Assembly (NCBI RefSeq): GCF_011038975.1
Contig: NZ_JAAKEC010000006.1
Coordinates: 1-64,000, forward strand
Origin: Adlercreutzia sp. ZJ176
GTDB taxonomy: Bacteria; Actinomycetota; Coriobacteriia; Coriobacteriales; Eggerthellaceae
Reading direction: 5' to 3'
Length of the DNA stretch: 64,000 bases
This document shows positions 41,309 to 50,900 of the stretch, in pieces. The translations under genes were made by a program, and so were the position numbers. Under the pieces are notes generated by a model. The model had not been told where the DNA came from. It saw only the letters and a program-made list of their open reading frames with translations, and did not search any database. Numbering within the stretch: the first letter of the stretch is position 1; the number at the start of each line of letters is the position of its first letter.

Positions 41309-44300
41309 GTGCGCGTGACCAGCTCGTTCGGCAAAAACCTCCTGCGTTCCGTCACAGGCTCGCTCGGGCGCTTCGTGGCCATCGCCGCCATCGTGGCTCT
41401 CGGTTGCGGCTTCTACGCGGGGCTGCGCATGACGTGCCCCGACATGCTGCTGTCCGCCGACGCGTACTACGACGACGCGGACCTCTGCGACGTGCGCGTG
41501 GTGGCGCCGCTTGGCCTCGAGGAGGCGGACGTGGAGGCGCTGCGCGCGGTCGAGGGCGTGTCAGCCGTCATGCCGGCGTACGAGACCGACGTCATGGCCA
41601 CCATGGGCGGCGAGCAGTACGCCGTGCGCGTGCACTCGCTCGCCGAGGAGGGCGCGCCTGAGCTCAACCGGCTCGAGCTTGCGGAAGGGCGCCTGCCCGA
41701 GCGCGCCGACGAGTGCGTGATCTCGGCCGACCGCGTGATGGGCTCGCCCGTGGGCATCGGCGACGCCGTCACGCTCACCGAGGGCACCCAAGAGCTCGAC
41801 GAGGTGCTCGTCACGCGCACGTTCACGGTCGTGGGCTTCGCGCACGCGCCCTACTACGTGGCCTCGACGGCCATGGGCTCCACCTCACTCGGTTCGGGCA
41901 GCATCCAGCAGTTCATGTACGTGCTTCCAGGCGCGTTCTGCGAGGACGTGCCCTACGCGGAGGCGTTCGCGCTGGTGGAAGGCGCGAAGGAGGAGTTTTC
42001 GGGAGATGAGGCGTACCAGAGCCTCGTCGACGCGGCCTGCGCGAACGCGGAGGAGGCATCCGCCGAGCGCGCGCCGGGGCGCCTCGAGAGCTTCCGCGCG
42101 CAGACGCAGGCCACCCTCGACGAGGCGCGCGCCGCATACGCTGCCGAGCGCGACCGCGCGTATGCCGAGCTCGACGACGCCCGGTCGCAGCTCGACGAGG
42201 CGGCCGCCACCATCGAGGCGAGCGAGGCGCGCATCGCGCAGGGGCAGGCCGACTACGACGCGGGCACCGCGGAGCTGGCGCGCCAGCGCGCCGCGGCCTT
42301 CGCGCAGCTCGACGCCGCCGAGGCGCAGATCGACGCGCAGCAGGAGCGGAACGCCGACGTCGAGGGGGCCGAAGCCTACCTCGGCGGCGCCCGCGCCGAG
42401 CTCGCGGGGCGCCGCGCCCAGGCGATCGCGCAGTTCGCCGCCGCCGAGCAGGCGCTCTCCCAGGCGGCCGACCAGCTTGAGGACGCCCGCGCGCAGCTGG
42501 CGGAGGGGAAGGCGGCCTACGAGCGCAACCTCGCGCGATACGAGGAGTCGCGCGCCGAGGCCGAGAGCCAGCTCGCGAGCGCTGAGGACGAGATCAACCG
42601 CTCACAGGAGGCGCTCGACGGCCTCACCGAGCAGGACGCCGCGTGGCTCGTGATGGACCGCACCAAGCTCACCGGCGCGGTGAGCTTCGAGTCCGACGCG
42701 CACCGCATCGACTCCATCGCGCAGGTGTTCCCCTTCATCTTCTTCCTGGTGGCGGCGCTCGTGGCGCTCACCACCATGACGCGCATGGTGGAGGAGGAGC
42801 GCGTGCTCATCGGCACCTTCAAGGCGCTCGGCTACTCGCGTGCGCGCATCACCTCGAAGTACCTCATCTACGCCGCGACGGCTTCCGTGACGGGCAGCGT
42901 CGTCGGCATCGCCCTCATGAGCCAGGTGCTGCCGGCCGTCATCATGGAGGCGTACTCGATCATCTACGCCGTGCCGCCTGCGGCGCTGCCCATCGACGTG
43001 CCCATCGCGCTCGCCGCCGCGGGGCTCGGCGTGGGCGTGACGCTCATCGCCACGTTCGCCGCCGCGGCCGCCACGCTGCGCGAGCAGCCCGCGCACCTCA
43101 TGCTGCCGCGCGCGCCGAAGGCGGGCAAGCGCATCCTGATCGAGCGCATCCGGCCTCTGTGGCGGCGCGCGTCGTTCAGCTGGAAGGTCACCCTCCGCAA
43201 CCTCTTCCGCTACAAGAAGCGCTTCGTCATGACGGTCATCGGCATCGCGGGCTGCACGGCGCTCCTGCTCACGGGGCTGGGGCTGCAGGACTCCATCAAC
43301 GACATCATCGACAAGCAGTTCGGCGAGATCGTGAGCTACAACGTGGTGGTCACCGCGGACGGCGCCGCCGACGAGGACGTGCTCGACGAGGTGGGGGAGC
43401 ACGTGGGCGAGAGCGCGCTGGCGCAGGAGGAGCCCATGGTCGCGCGCACGCAGGCGGGCGCCGACGTGCGCGCGACCATGGTGACGCCCGAGGACCCAGA
43501 CGCCTTCGCGGATCTGTGGACCCTGCGCGAGCGCGTGGGGCATGCGCCCGTGGCGCTCGACGGCGAAAGCGTGGTGGTCACCGAGAAGCTCGCCACGACG
43601 CTCGGCATCGGCGTGGGGGACGAGCTCGTGCTCTTCGAGCAGGACGTCATGGGCAACGCCTCAGGGGCGGGGCGCGCGCTCGAGGTGACGGGCGTGGCGG
43701 AGAACTACATCGCCAACTACGCGTTCGTGGGCGCGGAGGCCTACGAGACCGCCTTCGGGCGGGCGCCCGAGTACCGCACGCTGTTCGGCACCGTGGGCGC
43801 GAGCCCGCAGGCGCACGAGGCGTTCGCCGAGGCGGCGCGCGCGATCGACGGCGTGAAGACGGTCACGTTCAACGACGAGACGATCGACACGTACCGCACC
43901 ATGCTCAAGAGCGTGAACATGGTGGTCGTGGTGCTGGTGGTGGCCGCGGCGGCGCTCGCGTTCATCGTGCTGTACAACCTCACCAACATCAACATCACCG
44001 AGCGCGTCCGCGAGATCGCCACGCTGAAGGTGCTCGGCTTCACCCGCCGCGAGGTGGACCTCTACATCTACCGCGAGACCATGCTGCTCACCGTCATCGG
44101 ATGCGTGGCGGGGCTGCTCCTCGGCATCGTACTCGAGGGCTTCGTGGTGGTCACTGCCGAGGTGGACTACGTGATGTTCGGCCGTGAGATCCACGCCGCG
44201 AGCTTCGCGGCGGCCTTCGCGCTCACGCTCGCGTTCGCCGCCTTCGTCATGCTGGTCATGCGCGGCAAGCTGGCGAAGGTCAACATGGTCGAGAGCCTCA

Positions 44301-44314
44301 AGAGCAACGAATAG
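41309..44314 (+). CDS. FtsX-like ABC transporter permease with extracytoplasmic coiled coil
   Basis: A 1,001-residue membrane protein. After the first membrane helix (FVAIAAIVALGCGFYAGLRM, about 23-42) comes an extracytoplasmic domain (about 45-260), then a long Ala/Glu/Gln-rich coiled coil (about 265-455). Three membrane helices with the FtsX fold follow (FPFIFFLVAALVAL onward), then a repeat of helix, outer domain and three helices at the C terminus. This is the double-FtsX, large-loop layout of actinobacterial and firmicute exporters. The coiled coil may reach across the cell wall. The function is unknown; it is paired with the upstream ATPase. Confidence 0.88.
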   Translation: MRVTSSFGKNLLRSVTGSLGRFVAIAAIVALGCGFYAGLRMTCPDMLLSADAYYDDADLCDVRVVAPLGLEEADVEALRAVEGVSAVMPAYETDVMATMGGEQYAVRVHSLAEEGAPELNRLELAEGRLPERADECVISADRVMGSPVGIGDAVTLTEGTQELDEVLVTRTFTVVGFAHAPYYVASTAMGSTSLGSGSIQQFMYVLPGAFCEDVPYAEAFALVEGAKEEFSGDEAYQSLVDAACANAEEASAERAPGRLESFRAQTQATLDEARAAYAAERDRAYAELDDARSQLDEAAATIEASEARIAQGQADYDAGTAELARQRAAAFAQLDAAEAQIDAQQERNADVEGAEAYLGGARAELAGRRAQAIAQFAAAEQALSQAADQLEDARAQLAEGKAAYERNLARYEESRAEAESQLASAEDEINRSQEALDGLTEQDAAWLVMDRTKLTGAVSFESDAHRIDSIAQVFPFIFFLVAALVALTTMTRMVEEERVLIGTFKALGYSRARITSKYLIYAATASVTGSVVGIALMSQVLPAVIMEAYSIIYAVPPAALPIDVPIALAAAGLGVGVTLIATFAAAAATLREQPAHLMLPRAPKAGKRILIERIRPLWRRASFSWKVTLRNLFRYKKRFVMTVIGIAGCTALLLTGLGLQDSINDIIDKQFGEIVSYNVVVTADGAADEDVLDEVGEHVGESALAQEEPMVARTQAGADVRATMVTPEDPDAFADLWTLRERVGHAPVALDGESVVVTEKLATTLGIGVGDELVLFEQDVMGNASGAGRALEVTGVAENYIANYAFVGAEAYETAFGRAPEYRTLFGTVGASPQAHEAFAEAARAIDGVKTVTFNDETIDTYRTMLKSVNMVVVVLVVAAAALAFIVLYNLTNINITERVREIATLKVLGFTRREVDLYIYRETMLLTVIGCVAGLLLGIVLEGFVVVTAEVDYVMFGREIHAASFAAAFALTLAFAAFVMLVMRGKLAKVNMVESLKSNE

Positions 44315-44664
44315 GGCGATAAAAGGCGCGTTGCCTAAGGCGCGCGCCATCCCTCCCGTGCGTTATGAGCATGTCCCTCCCTCATGTCACTGAGCGGAGC
44401 GCTCGAGTCAGATGCCTCCCCATGTCATCCTGAGCGGAGCGCCCGCAGGGCGCGGAGCCGAGAAGGCCGGTAGCTCAGACGGACGCCTCCCTCCCGTGTC
44501 ATCCTGAGCGGAGCGCCGCAGGCGCGGAGTCGAAGGATCTGGCCGCAGGCGAGTAGAGCATGCAGGCGCGCCGCGCTCGGGGCCAGATCCTTCGACTCGC
44601 TTCGCTCGCTCAGGATGACACGGGAGGGGAGCCTGCTCTCTCAGTGACGCGGGGGTGTGGCGCC
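44315..44664. repeat. Intergenic inverted repeats of the TCATCCTGAGCG type
   Basis: Copies of GTCATCCTGAGCGGAGCG occur near 44424 and 44498. The latter continues into GGAGTCGAAGGATCTGGCC and is followed by an inverted copy (GGCCAGATCCTTCGACTCGC ... CTCAGGATGACACGG) ending near 44626. The pair can form a stem of around 40 bases. Such CATCCTGAGCG...AAGGATC elements are dispersed intergenic repeats in many genomes. No gene is present. Confidence 0.7.
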
Positions 44665-44782
44665 CTAGCAGCAGGTGGCTTGGGAGAGGGGCATCCTAGC
44701 GACAGGCGGCTTGGGAGAGGAATGCGCTAGCAGCAGGCGGCTTGGGGGAGGAATGCCCTAGCGGCAGGCGGCTTCGATGCGG
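44665..44782. repeat. 31-bp tandem repeats derived from the 3' end of the flavoprotein gene
   Basis: CTAGC(A/G)(G/A)CAGG(C/T)GGCTT occurs at 44665, 44696, 44727 and 44758, exactly 31 bases apart. The last copy contains the stop codon and final codons of the flavoprotein gene. The others lie just beyond its stop and repeat that gene end. They have no spacers and are not a CRISPR array. Stepwise duplication of the gene end explains the pattern. Confidence 0.85.
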
Positions 44783-46272
44783 AGGGTGAGCATGGCGCCG
44801 GTGTCGTAAGCGCGGCTGCCGGCGACGTCCTCGTCGCAGGTCACGTTGAAGCCCACGAGGCGCTCCCCGCCGTCGTCCGCATCCTCGTACACGTAGACGA
44901 CCGTCATGTCGTCGTCCTCGCGCACCTCAACGCGGCGGCCTTCGCACGCCTCCACGCTTCCCGCCGAGATGAACAGCGTGCCCAAGACGGCGATGGTGTT
45001 CGTGGGGATGCTGCCCGGGTAGGCGTCGGCCGCCTCCGGCGCGCCTCCGGCGAGCTCGGCGGCCATGGCCGCTCCCGCGCACGCGCCCTGGAGCGCGGCG
45101 CTCTTCCAGATGCCCACCACGCGGCGCTCGCCCGACACCAGCTCAAGGGCCTGGGCCACGTCGCCCGCGGCGTACACGTCGGGGTCGCTCGTGCGCATGA
45201 ACTCGTCGACGAGCAGCGCGCGGTCCGCTTCGAGCGCGCCTTGGGGCAGAAAGCCGAGGTTCGACCTCACGCCGTGCGCCACGATGACCTCGTCGAAGCG
45301 ATCCGCCTCGCCGGTGGAGAAGGTGACCGTGAGCTTGCCGGGGGCGGCGGTGCCGCTGATTGCGGCTGCGGCCGCGCCCGTGTTCATGCCGTTCGCATCC
45401 GCCGTGTCCACGCTGCAGGAGCTCGCGTTCGCCGTGCTCGCGTCGTTGGCCACGGCGTCCCTCGTGTCCTCCGCGCTCGCGACCTCCACGCTCTTGATGG
45501 TCTGCCCGAGCCGCAGCTCGACCCCCTTCGCGGCGAGCCCGCGTTCGAACCGCTCGGCGGCGGCGGGCAGCGCGTTGAAGTCGAGCACGTGCGGGTTCAT
45601 GCCCACGAGCGTGCACGTGACGTCGTGGCGCAGGCATGCCTCGAGCGACTTGAGCGCCACCATGGACGCGCCGCTCACCAGCACGCGGCGGCAGGCGCCG
45701 CCCTCGAGCACACGCTTGAGCCGGCAGGCGTCGTCGAGCGTGCGCAGCACCAAGGGCTCGTAGCCCTCCGTTGCGGGGAAGCCCGCCGTGGAGGGGTGCG
45801 CGCCTGAGGCGATCAGGCATTTCTCGTACGTGAAGTCGCCCTGCGGCGTGCGGATGAGGTGCGCGGTGGGGTCGAGCGCGGTGACGGGGCAGTCCAGGTG
45901 CACCTCGGCGCCCAGGCAGGCGAGCTCGTCGGCACTCCACGGGAAGCACTCCTCGTAGGCTTTCTCGCCGCCGGCGTAGTAGGAGGTGAGGATGGGGCTG
46001 TAGGGGAGGGTGGTCGCGTCCGAGAACACGTGGACGTCCCCGGCGTAGCCCGCGCGGCGCAGCGCGATGAGCGCGTTCACGCCCGCCGTGCCGTACCCGA
46101 TGACGGCCACGCGCACGGGAACGGCGCCCGCGGCGTCCTCTTGACCCGCGGAAGCGCTCGCGGTGTTCTCCCGGCTCGCATCAGCGCCCGCGGTTGCGGA
46201 AGCGCCCGCAGCCTCTTCGGCCCTCGCAGCTTGGGCGCCCTGCGAAAGGTCAGCTTGCTCGATTCGGCTCAT
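44758..46272 (-). CDS. FAD-dependent pyridine nucleotide-disulfide oxidoreductase family protein
   Basis: A flavoprotein of about 504 residues. After a 45-residue Ala/Glu-rich N terminus comes the FAD-binding VAVIGYGTAGVNAL, then the LPYSPILTSYY segment, an NAD-binding-type VLVSGASMVALKS, and the second FAD motif DVYAAGDVAQAL. It resembles NADH oxidase or nitrite-reductase-type reductases without the redox-active CxxxxC. A low-complexity insertion lies around residues 265-310. ATG at 46272 follows GAGGAG. It is 31 bases downstream of an Fe-S electron-transfer gene, so the pair may shuttle electrons between an NAD(P)H or respiratory donor and an unknown acceptor. Confidence 0.82.
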   Translation of the reverse strand: MSRIEQADLSQGAQAARAEEAAGASATAGADASRENTASASAGQEDAAGAVPVRVAVIGYGTAGVNALIALRRAGYAGDVHVFSDATTLPYSPILTSYYAGGEKAYEECFPWSADELACLGAEVHLDCPVTALDPTAHLIRTPQGDFTYEKCLIASGAHPSTAGFPATEGYEPLVLRTLDDACRLKRVLEGGACRRVLVSGASMVALKSLEACLRHDVTCTLVGMNPHVLDFNALPAAAERFERGLAAKGVELRLGQTIKSVEVASAEDTRDAVANDASTANASSCSVDTADANGMNTGAAAAAISGTAAPGKLTVTFSTGEADRFDEVIVAHGVRSNLGFLPQGALEADRALLVDEFMRTSDPDVYAAGDVAQALELVSGERRVVGIWKSAALQGACAGAAMAAELAGGAPEAADAYPGSIPTNTIAVLGTLFISAGSVEACEGRRVEVREDDDMTVVYVYEDADDGGERLVGFNVTCDEDVAGSRAYDTGAMLTLRIEAACR

Positions 46273-46303
46273 CTTCTCACTCCTCACGATCTCTTGAGCG
46301 CCA

Positions 46304-47629
46304 TCACGCGAAAACCTGGGCGAGCCAGGGCCCGTACTCGCCGGACCACATGCCGCCGAGCTGCGCGAACACCGCGTCCCAGTCGAGCTGGCTTTCGAAC
46401 AGAAGCTCGGCGTAGTGCTTGTTCGCCACGTCGCGCGGCTCGCTCGTCAGGCGGAAGGCGTAGGTGTAGGTGCAGGTGGGGCACATGGTGACCACCGTCG
46501 CGCCGTCGGGGGCGAAGGAGAGCTTGGAGTCGGCTTGGCTCGCCTGGCGGTTGGGGTCGAAGGCGCTCACCGCGCCGCCCGCACCGCAGCACCCGCTGAA
46601 GATGGTGATCGCGCCGGGCGTGCCGGACGTTGCGCCGAGCGTGCCAGGTGCTGTGCCGGTCGTCCCGTCGGCCCCGCCAGCCCCGCCGGCCATGCCGGCC
46701 GCTGCGCCGGCCCCGCCGGCAGCGCCGGCAGCGCCCGCGTTCGCCGCCACGCCGAGCGCGCGGCACGTCTCCTCGAGGTAGTGCCCGTCGCGGTCCTGGC
46801 ATGACTTCGACAGGCAGAGCGTGCCCTCGGGCAGCGCGCGCTTGCTCGTGAAGCCGTGCGCGGTCAGAAACGCTGGCAGCAGGCTCACCGCCACGTCAAG
46901 CCCGCGGCGCCCGAGCGTCGAGCGCATGGCGTTCGCGCACCCCGGGCACACGCACACGATCTCGCGTGCGCCCGAGAGCGCCACCTCGTCGGCGATGCGG
47001 TCGCACAGCGCCTCGGCGCGCTCGAAGAAGCCGGCGCTCTTCAGGGGGGAGCCGCAGCAGTGGTCGATCATGGTGGTCTTCCCGCCGAGCTCCTCCATGG
47101 TGGCGAAGATCTCGCGCGTGAGGTCGGGCCCGTAGGCGGCCAGCGAGCAGCCGGGGAAGAACGCCACCGCGCAGTCGGTCTCGGCGGCGTGCTCCTCGCG
47201 CTCCACGTGGCGCACGAGGTCGGCGAAGCCGATGCCGTGGATGGCGCGGTACGCGGTGAAGATGTCCCACTCCTGGTCCACCATCACGCTCGACCAGGCG
47301 CCGCGCTCGATGAGCCCGAGGCTCTGGAAGTCAACGCGCGCGTTGTAGATGAGGTCGCACACGTCGTTGTGTGCGAAGCAGGTGTTCTTGCACGAGGTGC
47401 AGAAGAAGCAGCCGCGCACGGCCTGCATGAGCGCCCCGTCGCCTAGGATGCGCGCGGCGAGGTCCTCGCGTGACTCAGCGGCGCGCTCGTGGGCCAGAAG
47501 CGCCCGGGCGATCTCGCCGAGCGTCATGTTTGCGCTGGTGAGCGACGAGCACGCGTCCACGCAGTGGCCGCACTGGGTGCACTGCCCCAAAAACTTCCAG
47601 TAGGCGTCAGAGCGTTCGAGCAAGCCCAT
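46304..47629 (-). CDS. (Fe-S)-binding protein, heterodisulfide reductase/GlpC-like
   Basis: A 441-residue soluble electron-transfer protein. Two [4Fe-4S] ferredoxin motifs (CTQCGHCVDAC near residue 17 and CFFCTSCKNTC) precede two CCG (cysteine-rich) domains: FFPGCSLAAYG with DHCCGSPL, and FSGCCGAGG with MCPTC. This is the layout of HdrD, GlpC and DsrK-like proteins. A Gly/Ala/Thr-rich linker of about 45 residues splits the second CCG domain. ATG at 47629 is chosen because GAGGAGG precedes it by eight bases. No membrane anchor is present. The substrate is unknown. Confidence 0.84.
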   Translation of the reverse strand: MGLLERSDAYWKFLGQCTQCGHCVDACSSLTSANMTLGEIARALLAHERAAESREDLAARILGDGALMQAVRGCFFCTSCKNTCFAHNDVCDLIYNARVDFQSLGLIERGAWSSVMVDQEWDIFTAYRAIHGIGFADLVRHVEREEHAAETDCAVAFFPGCSLAAYGPDLTREIFATMEELGGKTTMIDHCCGSPLKSAGFFERAEALCDRIADEVALSGAREIVCVCPGCANAMRSTLGRRGLDVAVSLLPAFLTAHGFTSKRALPEGTLCLSKSCQDRDGHYLEETCRALGVAANAGAAGAAGGAGAAAGMAGGAGGADGTTGTAPGTLGATSGTPGAITIFSGCCGAGGAVSAFDPNRQASQADSKLSFAPDGATVVTMCPTCTYTYAFRLTSEPRDVANKHYAELLFESQLDWDAVFAQLGGMWSGEYGPWLAQVFA

Positions 47630-47991
47630 GGCGTTGTCCTCCTCGTCAAGCGGCGCCTCCATGCAAGCGGCGCTCGGCGAGCGGCGATCAGCATGCGAAG
47701 GCGGATAAAGCTGCAAGCCCATACGATACCCCACTTCCCAGCCGCGCGCAAAGCAGACGTTGGTCCTCGCTTCGGTCGAGCTGACGAGCCCCGTCAATGA
47801 CCTTGTGTCGTCCCCCCTACATTTTTTAAGATGTAATCAAAGCCCTGAATTGCGTAATAAAGTAAGAATACCCTGTTAATAGCCGATGCTATGATATCGT
47901 ACAACTGTAGATAGCCGTATACTTTTTCGTCAAAACGCACGAGCAAGCTTATGGCCTGCGAAAACGACGAGCATGACGAATCAGTTTATGA

Positions 47992-50900
47992 ATGAGGAGA
48001 TTGGCGAAGGCGCGTTTTGCACCGCTTGCCCCGCCAAGGTGTGAGAAGGCTGTGAAAAATCACGGCCGGAATCCGCACAGCAGGCGGGAAGCCGCATGGG
48101 AGAGCTGGGTGGTCAGTATGTTCGAGCGACTGGTCGATGCGAAGGGAACGTTCGAGGGAAAGGCTCTCTCCGTGCTCCTATCGGTTGCCCTCGTGCTCAG
48201 CGTGACGAACGTGTTCGCGTTCGCTGAGGCCGGCGGCGTCGTGAGCGAAGACGCCAAAACGGGGCAGATCGATCCGGCTGTGTCTGCTGACCAGCGCAAG
48301 GACGCCGCTGTGTCCGAATCTGCCGCATCGGGCGGCGCGAAGGAGCCCGCGGGTGAGCAGGGGGCCGTCCCGGCTGCTTCCAGCACGGCGGCGGTCGCGA
48401 ACGACCCGCATGCCGTCCTTCCCACCCCGCCGCTTGTCGAGGCGAACCTCGACGAGGCCGTGGTCACCTTCGACCTCGAGAACGCCTACGTCGAGGTGAG
48501 GGGCCAGAAGCTCGCCGGCACCAAGAAGATCCCGATGAAGATCGAGAAGTCGAAGGACCTCACGTTCCGCGCCGGCGCTAACGCCGGATACAAGATCGCC
48601 AGCATCAAGGCGAAGAACTCCGCGACGGAGAACGTTCCCGTCACCGTCAAGGACGGCATGTCCGCGATAGCCGCCGACCACGTCAACAGCACCCTCGTGG
48701 TGGTGGTCAAGGTCGAAGCCGACGAGGCCGCCGAAGCTGCCCCGACGTCCGATACGACGCCCCTGACCAACGATACTGACATCAAGGCGGAAGGGGGGAC
48801 CGGCGAGTCTGCGGCTGCCGGTGAGCCCGCGGCCGCTGGTGAGTCCGAAGCTGGCGAAGCCGCCGATTCTGCAGAGTCTGCCGAGTCTGAGGCAGCCGAA
48901 GGCAGCGAATCTGCTGACCACGAAGCGGCCGATGGCAAGGCTGCGGCTGATGACGAAGAGGTCGTCACCGTCCACGCCGACGTGAGCAGCCCCGTCTTCG
49001 AGGGCTACGCCTACGTGGGCAACATCATCGTCAAGGTGACCGCCGGCGAGGGCGTCCTCCCTGAGGGCACCACCGTGAAGGCCGTCGCCGTCGAGAGCCA
49101 GGACGTGATCGACGCCGTGAGCGACAAGGTGGAGGCGCAGGGCAAGGAGCTCCAGGACGCCGTGGCCATCGACGTGACGCTGCTCGACAAGGACGGCGAC
49201 ACCATCCAGCCCGACGGCGCCGTGAACGTATGCTTCTTCGACAACTACGTGGCGGGTGACGAGATAGGCGTGTACCGCGTGTCCAACGACACCTCCACTG
49301 TTGAGACCATTGGTGCCCGCCAAGCCAATCCCACCATCCAGAGCTTCGATGTGGACCACTTCACGATTTACGTAGTGGGTGGTACTACGGAAAACTCCAA
49401 TGTGGATGGTGCCGTGAATTCAATCGACCACCAATATGCTGCCGCAGCCGGTGAAACGGTGGAGCTGAGGGTCAGCGATCTTGATCCGTCTCGTGTTGGC
49501 AGTTGGGCGATCGCCCAGGGCGATGACGCTTATGGGCCAAACGAAACCGAGGACGGCACCTCTCTTGATTGGGGCTATGACCTCAACGAGGGTCAAACTC
49601 CGAAAGACGCTTACGCGACGGTCGCGATCAGCGAAGGCGCAGAGCCTGGGACGACTTATGCGGTTCGCTATGGAAGCGATGGGGATAACTTCGAGTATTT
49701 CTATATCAGTGTTGTTCCTACGGTTAAGTTCGATGCAAATGGCGCGTCGGGCACGGCTCCCGATAGCATTTCTGAGCCTGCCGGAACCGTTGTCATCCTA
49801 CCGGGAGCAGAAGGCTTGACTATGGGTGAAGGCGAAAAAGCCTGCACTTTCATGGGCTGGGCAGATTATAGCGATGTGGAGACGACTGGATCTGGCGGTG
49901 GGGAGATCTACCCAGCTGGCTCCAAATGGACCGTTGAGGGCAACAAGACGTTCTTCGCCGTATGGCAGGAGAGCTCTGCGAAGAGCATCAGGGTTGGGGC
50001 CGAGAGCAGCACCACCATTGAGGAGAACGGCACAGTGCAGCTTGTCGCCATGAGGACTCCCGTGGATGCTCCTGTGACGTGGTCGTCCAGCGATGCAAGT
50101 GTTGCCACGGTTGACGGCAGCGGTCTTGTGAGCGCGGTGCATGACGGCACTGCGACCATAACGGCGGCACTCGACGGCGAAACCTCATCCAGCATAGTCA
50201 TCACCGTCGCGACTTTTCGGAGCGTTGCGTTTGACAACAACGGAGGAAGCGCTTCTGCTCCGGCTTCGACCAGGAAGCCAATCGGCACGACAATTTCCCT
50301 TCCTGACTATAGCGGGGAAAGGAAAGACTTGGAGTTCGTGGGGTGGTCGACGGACAGCAACGCAACTGGCGGTGGTGTGGCTCACTACACTAACACGGTC
50401 TACCCTGTTGGCTACAACTACACGGTATCCAGCGAGGACGTGATTCTGTACGCGACATGGGCGAGCAAGAACCTCGATGCAGAATTCTGCATTCGCACAG
50501 ATGGGAAGATCCCCAGAGAGCCCCAGGCTTATCCGACGGATCAATACACAGGCCGCGTCAAGGTCGAAGATGCCGTCAAGCTGGGGGTGTTTTACGCGAA
50601 TACTACGGGCGTTTCTGCCAAGCTGGCCTATGAGCCGACTCCTGAGCAGATACGGGATCATATGGTAAAAACATACGATCCCAACACTCAAGATGTTGTG
50701 TGGTACGTGATAAAGAACGAAAGCGACGGGTGGCACGTTGACGGCGTCATCGTGGACAAAAACAAGGTTGCTCTCACCTACGAGCCGAATGCCCCTGATG
50801 GCATATGGGACAACATGCCTGCAGGTGAGATGTATAACAAAAACGATCAAGCAACAATCTCGGATATGGTCCCGACGCGTTCTGACGGCTATGTCTTTGA

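Noticed and set aside
44665-44782. CRISPR-like array
   Set aside because: Units are contiguous 31-bp tandem repeats with no variable spacers and derive from a gene end.
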